Assembly (NCBI GenBank): GCA_002505355.1
Contig: DAUW01000122.1
Span: 1 to 23,176 of the forward strand
DNA from: Euryarchaeota archaeon UBA229
GTDB lineage: Archaea; Thermoplasmatota; Poseidoniia; Poseidoniales; Poseidoniaceae
Reading direction: 5' to 3'
Length of the DNA stretch: 23,176 nucleotides
The first letter of the stretch is position 1. Every line of letters begins with the position of its first letter. The notes under the pieces are model-generated. The model had not been told where the DNA came from, did no database searches, and saw nothing but the letters and a program-made list of their open reading frames with translations. The position numbers were made by a program, and so were the translations under genes. Below, piece by piece: positions 1-6,686 of the stretch.

Positions 1-26
1 GCTCTACCTGACTGAGCTACAGGCCC
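1..26 (-). tRNA. tRNA gene, 5' part only (cut by window start)
   Basis: Read on the minus strand, the sequence from 26 down to 1 gives a 7-nt acceptor strand GGGCCTG, the TA linker, GCTC, a D loop with AGTCAGGTA, and GAGC closing the D stem. This is the canonical first third of a tRNA. The anticodon lies outside the window, so the isotype cannot be read. Confidence 0.85.
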
Positions 27-68
27 AACGTAGCAACTTGGGCTTTTCAGCCGACTTGCCCTGCGTTC

Positions 69-77
69 ATATAATTT
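69..77 (-). promoter_or_regulatory. TATA-like box for the tRNA
   Basis: On the minus strand this reads AAATTATAT, an AT-rich island in GC-richer sequence, 43-51 nt upstream of the tRNA 5' end. With archaeal TATA-to-start spacing of about 25 nt, transcription would begin some 20 nt before the mature tRNA. This is inference from position and composition only. The rest of 27-168 shows no other feature. Confidence 0.35.
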
Positions 78-168
78 GCGGCAGGGTGAACCCAGCCCCG
101 CACTAGCGGAGCGTCGCCAAAAGTAGCCGTCTTGGGACTTTCGAGGTTATGGCTCGCTCGGCACGGTA

Positions 169-1671
169 ATGAATAAATGCTTCGCAATTTTCACAACATA
201 CGTGAGCACTCCACTTTTTCCGGAAAAGTCGGTGGAGCGTGAACTCGAATTATTGGGCCAAGAACCACAAGTGAAGACCTGGCTGTCGCCAACAGGAGAA
301 GCGTTTAGTTTTGAACTCCCGCATACGGTCTATCCACCTCGTCAAGACACGGATTTCTTAGCCCGAAACATCCTAAAATTAGGCCCTGGAAAAGGCAGAC
401 TATGTTTAGAAATTGGTACAGGAAGTGGAGTATTATCTCTTCTGTGTCACCGGCAAGGATGGAATGTCTCAGCCTGTGATGTCAACCCTATTGCGGTAGC
501 TTCTGCTAAGCACTTACTGGCATCAAACTTAGCACCAGATGTGCAGGTAAGGGAGGGAGGACCCGGACCACCTGATGATGGTATGCACCACCAATGGGCC
601 GGGAAAAACGAGTACGATTTAATATTCTGGAATATGCCATATATCAAACTCGAAGATAACTCAGGTCCGCTACTTGGACCGATGGAAGAAGCGGCCCTAA
701 TTGACACCACAAGCACTAGTTTGGTATCAGTGACCCTGGCCAATATAAAATCCGGAAATATACTGAGCAAATCTGGAGTCTGTTTACTTACAGTAGGCAA
801 TCAACATAACATCGAGAACCTTGTCGATATTGCTAGCCAATACGGTTTTGCTGCGCGAGTAATCGATCGAGTGATTTTAGGTGACGGGGAACCGCTGAAG
901 GCACTAGCATTTTGGCATCCATTCGCTGATTACCCCACATTAAGCAAGGATGAGGTCTCATCGACTAACACCGAATTATTGAACAGTAATTGGCCGATTG
1001 GTTCCTCACTTTCAGCAAATCATCAAACTCATGGCCGTGGCAGGTACCAGCGCAAGTGGGAAAATACCGGCAAACAGGTATCATGCTCATGGAAAGTTAA
1101 ACTGCCAAGCGAAATATCCACAGGGCTGACCCAGGTAATTATCGGCAACCAGATTAAGCGCATGTTATCAAATTACAGCGCATCCAGTGTCTCGAAGGTA
1201 ATTCTCAAGTGGCCCAATGATGTATTAATTGTTGATGAACATAGATGGGGTAAAGTTTGCGGAGTGCTAATCGAATCAGTAACCAGAGGTAAGACTAATG
1301 TTGCAGTCGTAGGAATTGGCATTAATCTCGCGGAGGGGTTGGAGGAGCCACAAAAAGATTTCAACATTGCTTATGTAAACTGGTTAACAAACTCTGCAAC
1401 AAAATCAGCATTAGAGCGCCAAGTCCATTGTCGAATAGCAAGTTTATTTGAGGACAGGCATGAACTGCCAAACACACACTGGGATGAATTTAAATTATCC
1501 GCAGATAAATCAATTCGTGATGCATTTACATCGTGCAGGGCTGTATTATATAGAAATCAGATGGTGACTCTAGAAGTTGTCAACGATGATGGAACGATAT
1601 CATTGAATGATGAACTTGGCAACATAATCTGCTGCGGCGAAGGTGAAGAACTGAACTGGGAATTCTTATAG
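169..1671 (+). CDS. HemK/PrmC-type methyltransferase fused to biotin-protein ligase
   Basis: A 500-residue two-domain protein. Residues about 50-250 form a class I SAM methyltransferase of the HemK/PrmC/Mtq2 glutamine-N5 family: VYPPRQDT entry segment (54-61), SAM loop EIGTGSG (81-87), acidic D104, and NMPY (155-158) where the family normally has NPPY. Residues about 265-500 form a biotin-protein ligase: GRGRYQRKW (289-297, like BirA GRGRRGRKW), KWPND (347-351), GKVCGVLIE (361-369) and GIGINL (382-387). The ligase would adenylate biotin and attach it to the carrier protein at 19692-20090; the methyltransferase may modify a release factor. No DNA-binding helix-turn-helix is seen. The ATG at 169 has no clear Shine-Dalgarno site; an in-frame TAG at 124 limits extension. 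The 3' end overlaps the next gene by 6 nt, tail to tail. Domain calls are firm; why they are fused is unknown. Confidence 0.88.
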   Translation: MNKCFAIFTTYVSTPLFPEKSVERELELLGQEPQVKTWLSPTGEAFSFELPHTVYPPRQDTDFLARNILKLGPGKGRLCLEIGTGSGVLSLLCHRQGWNVSACDVNPIAVASAKHLLASNLAPDVQVREGGPGPPDDGMHHQWAGKNEYDLIFWNMPYIKLEDNSGPLLGPMEEAALIDTTSTSLVSVTLANIKSGNILSKSGVCLLTVGNQHNIENLVDIASQYGFAARVIDRVILGDGEPLKALAFWHPFADYPTLSKDEVSSTNTELLNSNWPIGSSLSANHQTHGRGRYQRKWENTGKQVSCSWKVKLPSEISTGLTQVIIGNQIKRMLSNYSASSVSKVILKWPNDVLIVDEHRWGKVCGVLIESVTRGKTNVAVVGIGINLAEGLEEPQKDFNIAYVNWLTNSATKSALERQVHCRIASLFEDRHELPNTHWDEFKLSADKSIRDAFTSCRAVLYRNQMVTLEVVNDDGTISLNDELGNIICCGEGEELNWEFL

Positions 1672-2178
1672 TTCTAATTCGGCATCAACAGATCCATTGT
1701 TCATCTCTGCCCGCCTCTTTTGCAGACCATAAATCAAAACTGCGGCACCGATTGGATAGATAATGAAATCCAACATCAAGGCTCTCTTGACATCAACATC
1801 TACCGCACCAGAACCACTATCTAAGCTAATCTCAACCTTGTATTCACCATACTCATCCGCCTTGAAGTACTCCTCCAAGTTTTCATCTGCAGTTATCTGA
1901 AAGTCAAGTTGAGATGATACTTCACCATCCTTGATTATTGTCAACTCACCGCCACAACTTGTTCCAACAGAGGATCCTTCATCACACATTACGACGATAT
2001 TAAGCTCATCACCTTTTAGTAAATGTACAGATTTTTCATACGGGTTATCGTCTTCATTACTAATTGGTGTGGTTTCAACCCACCCATGAATTATGAAACC
2101 TGCGCATAGTATGCCAATCCCCACTAGAATCAAAACATCACTGAATTTCATCGCATCTGCGGAACCACCAGCCCCCAT
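1666..2178 (-). CDS. small two-span membrane protein, unknown function
   Basis: 170 residues, not recognised. A hydrophobic segment at about 13-31 and another at 134-153 flank a roughly 100-residue acidic, probably extracytoplasmic, domain (32-133) with beta-like alternation (KVEISLD, GAVDVDV) and two cysteines (65, 75) that could form a disulfide. The short C-terminal tail after KRR is probably cytoplasmic. The start could be the ATG at 2178 or the one at 2151 (MKFSDVL), which removes a weak glycine-rich leader. It lies 37 nt downstream of the rnp2-like gene on the same strand, so the two probably share a transcript. Confidence 0.7.
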   Translation of the reverse strand: MGAGGSADAMKFSDVLILVGIGILCAGFIIHGWVETTPISNEDDNPYEKSVHLLKGDELNIVVMCDEGSSVGTSCGGELTIIKDGEVSSQLDFQITADENLEEYFKADEYGEYKVEISLDSGSGAVDVDVKRALMLDFIIYPIGAAVLIYGLQKRRAEMNNGSVDAELEL

Positions 2179-2215
2179 GTGACAGCGTCATTAAGTAACG
2201 CACATGAATCCTTCC

Positions 2216-2551
2216 TTAGACGATTTCAGACAAACGCTCTCGGACTAGTTTTATTTTCCCGCTCGAAGTATAACTAGAAATAACCGATTTTACACCCAGT
2301 TTAGGGGTGGTCAACAAATCCCTGACCGCACCGTAATCGCTTAGTTTTACCTCTATAATGCCAGTACTTCGGCCGTCTGAAATTTGGTTTAAATTAAAGT
2401 CCATTATTCTAGGCTTGTTGCTGAGATCAAGAACGCTCAATATTTGCGTCAATTCCGTTGCTAACTGAGTTCTTGAGGCAATATCCTTAGAGATAATTAG
2501 TCCAATCCACCGTCGTTTTCCACGGAGTGCCTTGGAGAGCCGCTTGGCCAT
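2216..2551 (-). CDS. rnp2: RNase P protein component 2 (Pop5/Rpp14 family)
   Basis: A 111-residue basic protein resembling archaeal Rnp2/Pop5, which binds the specificity/catalytic region of RNase P RNA with Rpp30 in tRNA 5' maturation. Visible family features are the RGKRRWIGLIIS opening strand (10-21), the central TGIIEV strand (63-68) followed by a helix with a charge pattern like Pop5 (SDYGAVRDLLT), and the C-terminal TSSGKIKLVRERL segment matching the family's SGTIKKAKE-type ending. The length fits archaeal Rnp2 (about 110-120). The ATG at 2551 lies 18-27 nt from an AT-rich TATA-like element, suggesting leaderless transcription. Recognition is by motif memory and not a search, so a moderate doubt remains. 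Confidence 0.72.
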   Translation of the reverse strand: MAKRLSKALRGKRRWIGLIISKDIASRTQLATELTQILSVLDLSNKPRIMDFNLNQISDGRSTGIIEVKLSDYGAVRDLLTTPKLGVKSVISSYTSSGKIKLVRERLSEIV

Positions 2552-2568
2552 GTAACTCGTTCTGTATG

Positions 2569-2578
2569 TTTTATCTTA
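2569..2578 (-). promoter_or_regulatory. TATA-like box upstream of rnp2
   Basis: Minus strand reads AAGATAAAAC, ending 18 nt before the ATG at 2551. This spacing would place the transcription start at or next to the start codon, as in leaderless archaeal genes. Inference from composition and spacing. Confidence 0.35.
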
Positions 2579-2586
2579 ATTTCTTT

Positions 2587-2608
2587 GGATAATATCAAAT
2601 CATTATCC
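2587..2608. promoter_or_regulatory. perfect 7-bp inverted repeat in divergent promoter region
   Basis: GGATAAT (2587-2593) and its exact complement ATTATCC (2602-2608) are separated by 8 nt, between the divergent genes at 2551 (minus) and 2632 (plus). The geometry suits a dimeric regulator binding site, and the right arm is AT-rich enough to act as a TATA element for the plus gene. A chance palindrome cannot be excluded. Confidence 0.35.
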
Positions 2609-2631
2609 TGCTTCGGAAGGTTCGTCGAAGC

Positions 2632-3993
2632 ATGGGCAACAATGACACAACTTCTAACGTTTCTAGCGACGAGATGCTAACCGATTATGAGGAGCAGAAT
2701 ATCTCTTTGCTGCGGTTGATTAAATCTTTACTATCAACCTCGACTATGCCTCACCTCGTACTAATTGTGGCTATCTCCAGCATATTCTATGTTTTAGCTG
2801 GGGTTAGCGCCTTTACCACAACATCTGCAATGGCATTTACCAGCCTCTCACTAGCCTATGCGGCTACTGCACTGTTATCGAGAAATAACCGAGTCAAGAG
2901 CTGGATTACGCTTAGTGAGGAAAATCGCTTAGCAACTAAACCCTCAGTAAAATCCGTATTGAACAAATTCCGTATTTGTTTATTCCCAGTGACTGTTTCG
3001 GTAGTGATTTTTTTTGGAATAATGGTCCTTAGCGGCGAAAATGGCATAATCTCAAACGCTGATAATATGATTCCATCAGCTCTCGGGCTGTTATTTATTG
3101 CATGGTCAATCGTTCAAGGCGTTTCATTTTCACAGTGGGCATCCGCTAATAGCGCCAAGCACTCTAGCCGAGCAAAGCGGCCTGGTAACCTACGTATTTC
3201 CATCGTGTTGACATTGACGATTATTGGAGTTTTCAGTCTTTTCTTGGGCACGTTATTTTATCAATTTGACAACTTGAGTAATACGATAACTGAGTCAGTA
3301 ACATCTGCCTTACTTTTTGTTATTCTGGCGACCATTGTTTGCTTGGCAAGTATTGGCTACTCTTGGAGGTCAAAAAATCTCGCATCGATGAAAAATCGTT
3401 TACATTATTTTAGTAACAGATGGTCAATTATTTGTCATCTATTCATCACCTGGCATCTGCTCACTATATGGCGTCAAAACTTCCTAGACCCATCAGCAGT
3501 TCAAGTGTTTTTGGAAGAAATTGTGTTGATGATTTTTACGGTGATATTTGCGATTTGGTCGATGACCTCCAAAGGTTACAAGAGCAGTTTCAGAATGATT
3601 ACTGAGGAAAATGCGCTAACTTGGGGCCTAGCATTCGGTTATGCTTATGCTGGTAGCGTTGCTATGCTAACCTCCTTTTTTGATGATATCAAGACTGTGA
3701 TGTTGATTGGTCATTCGATAGTTGTCATCACGGTAATCATAATGCACAAACGGGTTTTGCAGAAAATTATCGGGGTGGATGATTATGATGTTGAAATACA
3801 AAGAATCTCGAGCGATAACACCCAAGATTCTGAAAGTACTCGTTACAAGGCAAAGGCTAGCAAAGTTACCTCCGGTGTGGAAGAGATTGACCACCAAGAA
3901 TGGCAAGAAGACGATGATGTTGACTGGGAAGCAGGTCAAACAGCGCCCCAAATTGATGGCGTCGATTGGGATGAAGCAATAGATTTAGATTAA
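2632..3993 (+). CDS. polytopic membrane protein with acidic C-terminal tail
   Basis: 453 residues, family not recognised. About ten hydrophobic segments are visible, near 40-62, 67-84, 113-133, 146-166, 187-211, 222-244, 264-280, 291-312, 329-350 and 355-376. The N-terminal 30 residues are polar, and the last 75 residues are soluble and very acidic, with a repeated DDVDWE / GVDWDE motif near the end that could be a docking peptide. No catalytic or transport motif was recognised. The ATG at 2632 follows a short divergent intergenic region. Its TAA stop is interleaved with the stop of the convergent FtsZ-like gene in the palindrome TTAA (3990-3993). Confidence 0.75.
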   Translation: MGNNDTTSNVSSDEMLTDYEEQNISLLRLIKSLLSTSTMPHLVLIVAISSIFYVLAGVSAFTTTSAMAFTSLSLAYAATALLSRNNRVKSWITLSEENRLATKPSVKSVLNKFRICLFPVTVSVVIFFGIMVLSGENGIISNADNMIPSALGLLFIAWSIVQGVSFSQWASANSAKHSSRAKRPGNLRISIVLTLTIIGVFSLFLGTLFYQFDNLSNTITESVTSALLFVILATIVCLASIGYSWRSKNLASMKNRLHYFSNRWSIICHLFITWHLLTIWRQNFLDPSAVQVFLEEIVLMIFTVIFAIWSMTSKGYKSSFRMITEENALTWGLAFGYAYAGSVAMLTSFFDDIKTVMLIGHSIVVITVIIMHKRVLQKIIGVDDYDVEIQRISSDNTQDSESTRYKAKASKVTSGVEEIDHQEWQEDDDVDWEAGQTAPQIDGVDWDEAIDLD

Positions 3994-4904
3994 TCTTCAC
4001 CAATTCCAGATAGTAGTGTGACAACTCGCATGCTGTTGTGTAAGTCCTCACTCACCCTGGCGCCGAGGATGACCTGCGCTTCAGCATCCAATGCGTCAGT
4101 AAACAATCTTGCGACAGTATCAACTTGGCTGAGCGTCATGCCAAGACCACCCTCAATCTGGATTAAGCAGCCCGTCGCACCACCAACGTCTAGAGCTGCG
4201 AGCGGCGCCATCATTGCTGAATGGAGAATCTTTTCAGGTTCATCTGGATCACCTAACCCCACCAACAGGGTCGATTTCCCATCCTGCTCGACTATAGCCC
4301 GTAAGTCCATTAGATCTAGATTGATTAATCCCATGCGAAGCAGGGTTCTTACCAACCCATCAACCAAATCCTCAACCCACTCTGCCCCCATCTGCCATGA
4401 ACGTCCACGCTCACGGGCTTGTCTAGCCAGCCTTTCGAGGGATAGCCTCACAGTGACGTGAGCGAACTTATCAAGCCTAACAAGTCCCTCCTCAGCGATC
4501 TCAAGTCTAGTTGATTGTATCTCGAAAGGCATTGCAGCAACTGCGATAACCACAGCCCCAGACAACCTTGCCTGTCTGGCAAACTCATGAGCCGCTCCAG
4601 TACCAGTACCACCGCCGAGACCAGTAAGTAAAATTACTAATTCAACAGGTTCCATTAATTTCCTCACCACGGCTGATAAACTACGCATACGCTGTTCAGC
4701 TAACGGTGGCAATGCTGCGCAGCCTAACTTGTCAACAACAGTGCCTAATCTCAATACATGGCCGGATTCCACAGAATCAAAGCTTTCATCATCGGCATCG
4801 ACCAATAGGATGTCAGCTTCTGAGTTACACCGTGACCAAGCACCTTTTGCCCAAGAACAACCCAAACCGCCGACACCAGCGATAAGAATCTGCGATGATT
4901 CCAT
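3990..4904 (-). CDS. FtsZ/tubulin-superfamily GTPase-like protein, tail-less
   Basis: 304 residues with the FtsZ/tubulin fold order: N-terminal GVGGLGC loop (10-16, FtsZ GVGGAGNN), nucleotide-binding signature GGGTGTG (97-103), a segment MPFEIQSTRLEIAEEGL (125-141) corresponding to the FtsZ PFxFEGxxR region, and a T7-loop-like NLDLMD (195-200), as in FtsZ INLDFADV. It begins almost directly at the first beta strand and ends at the last one, so the N-terminal extension, C-terminal linker and conserved peptide for FtsA/SepF binding are missing. The Glu of PFxFEG is replaced by Gln, and NN after the first glycine loop is absent. It may be a divergent paralogue and not the main division FtsZ. It lies 40 nt downstream of a TPR gene on the same strand. 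Confidence 0.8.
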   Translation of the reverse strand: MESSQILIAGVGGLGCSWAKGAWSRCNSEADILLVDADDESFDSVESGHVLRLGTVVDKLGCAALPPLAEQRMRSLSAVVRKLMEPVELVILLTGLGGGTGTGAAHEFARQARLSGAVVIAVAAMPFEIQSTRLEIAEEGLVRLDKFAHVTVRLSLERLARQARERGRSWQMGAEWVEDLVDGLVRTLLRMGLINLDLMDLRAIVEQDGKSTLLVGLGDPDEPEKILHSAMMAPLAALDVGGATGCLIQIEGGLGMTLSQVDTVARLFTDALDAEAQVILGARVSEDLHNSMRVVTLLSGIGED

Positions 4905-4944
4905 TAATTGACGGTGGGGTTGATGCTCAATGAACTTTCTCTAA

Positions 4945-5250
4945 TCATTCGATGTATCTAAGATATCGTCGTCGCGCATCTCTAGCCCATGCATTGTCAG
5001 GTTCGATTTCCAAGACTTTATTGTAATATTTGACTGCAGTCTCGAACTCGGAAAGATATCTTCCATACAAGTGCCCAAGGTTCGACAGCACTGGGATGCA
5101 GTTTTCATCGTTTCGCAACATTTCTAGTAATAATTCTTCAGCATTTCCCAAGTCATTCTTTAGCATCATTTCCTCGGCGTTTTCCAAATCCTGGAGTTGA
5201 GATTCTGACAAATCATAGATATTTTCAAACGGGGTTGACATATCGCTCAA
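4945..5250 (-). CDS. small TPR protein
   Basis: Up to 101 residues, mainly helical and acidic, with two to three tetratricopeptide-like helix pairs: LGNAEELLLEMLRNDEN (about 34-50) and LSEFETAVKYYNKVLEIEPDN (about 66-86), the latter close to the TPR consensus with its A-x3-Y and P-x-N ending. It is probably a cytosolic adaptor. The first possible codon is TTG (5250), but ATG at 5241, three codons in, is the more ordinary start and gives 98 residues. It precedes the FtsZ-like gene by 40 nt on the same strand, which suggests co-transcription and possibly a partnership; that is inference. Confidence 0.75.
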   Translation of the reverse strand: MSDMSTPFENIYDLSESQLQDLENAEEMMLKNDLGNAEELLLEMLRNDENCIPVLSNLGHLYGRYLSEFETAVKYYNKVLEIEPDNAWARDARRRYLRYIE

Positions 5251-5314
5251 ACAGACCAGAAACTGCCTGTTATTGAACTATACCTACAGCAACGATTTTA
5301 ATATGGTTTTCGGC

Positions 5315-5324
5315 CTTTATAAAG
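5315..5324. promoter_or_regulatory. palindromic TATA-like element CTTTATAAAG
   Basis: A perfect 10-bp palindrome matching the archaeal TATA box core, in the 163-nt divergent region between the TPR gene (minus) and the respiratory operon (plus). It is about 90 nt from the GTG/ATG of the plus gene and about 70 nt from the minus gene start, so either direction would imply a leader. It could also be an operator. Confidence 0.3.
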
Positions 5325-5376
5325 TCGGGCAAAAACGGGGGACTGCGTATATGTTCAACGGCAAAATTTGATAATG

Positions 5377-5382
5377 TTTAAA
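5377..5382 (+). promoter_or_regulatory. candidate TATA box of the respiratory operon
   Basis: TTTAAA lies 32-43 nt upstream of the two possible start codons (GTG 5414, ATG 5420) of the first operon gene. This would place transcription start some 10-15 nt before the start codon. Assigned by spacing only. Confidence 0.35.
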
Positions 5383-5413
5383 GGGTTCATACTGGTAGGG
5401 ACATCAACTGGGT

Positions 5414-6238
5414 GTGTCGATGCAGGTTAAGCCTTTTACTAACCGCCTGGCTCTGGGCATGCTGCTCGTTATTTTACTCACCCTACCAGGCCTTGCTTCT
5501 TCATACCATGGAGGCATTGGTGGACAACAAGTCAACGCTGGAGAAACCATCGATGATGTTGCTAAAGAAGGTTGCTTGTGTCACAATGGAGAAGCCGACA
5601 ACAGCGTGCAAATCATTCTAGACGATGTCCCATATGCTTGGGAAGCCGGCCAGACCTATGAAATGAAATTACAGATAATCGGTGGACCTGCTGCGGCAAG
5701 CCCATGGACTGCGGGATTTTCGATGCGTGTTTCTGACGGCACCCTATCCGGTGATAATCTGCAGAACTGGGAAGAAGATCCGACAACGCTAACGCAGACC
5801 GAAGCAGGTGCTGGTAACGATGACCGAATGTGGATACTGTCATGGGAAGCACCCGCCGCTGAAACCGGAGTTGTGGACTTTTGGATAACCGGTAACTCGG
5901 TTAATGGTGACCAAGGACCTGGCCCAGAGGATAAGTGGAATCAGCTAATCTTTGCCTTACAGGAAGGCGACGACGCAACATCTGCTATGGGCACAAGAAC
6001 CCTGTTTGCTGGCGATGGAGATGTTAGTCCGCCAGAACCACAAGAAACCGGTGTCGACCTAAAGCACATGGGTGCTGAATTCAGAGCCCACGTGTTGGGC
6101 TTGCTAGGATTTGGCGCAGTACTAGCTGTAGTTTTATTCGCTGGCCTAATGTTGCGGTACAGTTTTTCCTCCTCATATCAAGGCAGGAGCAACCAACTAC
6201 GACTACGGTACAAAATTCGAAGAAGAGGTGATCAATGA
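5414..6238 (+). CDS. secreted, C-terminally anchored CxCH protein, first gene of respiratory operon
   Basis: 274 residues. An N-terminal signal peptide (about 8-30, ending GLASS), an extracytoplasmic beta-rich domain, an acidic proline linker (about 200-215), one membrane span (226-246) and a short basic cytoplasmic tail (RYKIRRRGDQ). Shortly after the predicted mature N-terminus is EGCLCHNGE, with C54-L-C56-H57. This resembles the heme-binding region of Reeler/choice-of-anchor-type proteins, but it is CxCH and not CxxCH. The following QTYEMKLQI and GFSMRVSDG strands also recall the Reeler-like fold. The layout (cleaved N-terminus, metal-type motif within about 27 residues, beta domain, single C-terminal anchor) parallels cytochrome f, with no sequence identity claimed. 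GTG 5414 or ATG 5420 may start it. Its stop overlaps the next ATG (ATGA). Confidence 0.75.
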   Translation: MSMQVKPFTNRLALGMLLVILLTLPGLASSYHGGIGGQQVNAGETIDDVAKEGCLCHNGEADNSVQIILDDVPYAWEAGQTYEMKLQIIGGPAAASPWTAGFSMRVSDGTLSGDNLQNWEEDPTTLTQTEAGAGNDDRMWILSWEAPAAETGVVDFWITGNSVNGDQGPGPEDKWNQLIFALQEGDDATSAMGTRTLFAGDGDVSPPEPQETGVDLKHMGAEFRAHVLGLLGFGAVLAVVLFAGLMLRYSFSSSYQGRSNQLRLRYKIRRRGDQ

Positions 6239-6681
6239 TGGACGATACAATAACCAAACTACTACGAGGAGTTGCAAGAGGCGACATTTCTGTTGATGAT
6301 GCACGTAAATCACTCGAAGATGCCACGCTTACTGAAGAGCAAATGGAATTCGCCATCGACAAAGGGGTATTCAATGAAGCCGATATGGGTTCAATCGTCA
6401 GCGCCAAACTCGCCCCTTCTGGAGCGTCCTATCTGACGATGTTCTTTTTCATCTGGGGGATTTTTTGGTCCTGCTATTGGATGTTTTCCATGATCTATGG
6501 CCTAGCAAACGATTGGGACCAAAGACAACTAGCATTCCACCTTGCTATCGGTGTTACGACTCTAATCCTCATGGGACTGGTCTATTTGCGATTCATTCTC
6601 CCTGACACGATTATCGTTAAGCACGCAATCAACAAATTCATCCCTGAACATCAAAAGGATTGGAAAGAATACAAGATGTGA
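6235..6681 (+). CDS. small two-span membrane subunit of respiratory operon
   Basis: 148 residues, not recognised. Residues 1-60 are a soluble, acidic helical region, reading like a short domain with an SVDDARKSLEDATLTEEQ pattern. Two hydrophobic segments follow at about 67-89 and 98-119, then a basic cytoplasmic tail (KHAINKFIPEHQKDWKEYK). The start ATG overlaps the upstream stop (ATGA at 6235-6238) and is preceded by GAGGTGATC, a good Shine-Dalgarno match, so translation is probably coupled. Its position between the secreted subunit and the Rieske protein suggests a small structural subunit of the quinol-oxidising complex. No cofactor-binding residues are evident. Confidence 0.75.
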   Translation: MMDDTITKLLRGVARGDISVDDARKSLEDATLTEEQMEFAIDKGVFNEADMGSIVSAKLAPSGASYLTMFFFIWGIFWSCYWMFSMIYGLANDWDQRQLAFHLAIGVTTLILMGLVYLRFILPDTIIVKHAINKFIPEHQKDWKEYKM

Positions 6682-6686
6682 TTTAA

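Noticed and set aside
447..800. 117-residue minus-strand open frame
   Set aside because: It lies wholly antisense to the methyltransferase domain, which has clear motifs; the translation shows no domain or ribosome-binding site.
4018..4461. 147-residue plus-strand frame over the FtsZ-like gene
   Set aside because: Low-complexity Ser/Arg/Pro translation, antisense to a protein with clear GTPase motifs.
5315..5324. CTTTATAAAG as the certain promoter of the respiratory operon
   Set aside because: It is about 90 nt from the first start codon, while TTTAAA at 5377 has better spacing; kept only as a low-confidence element.
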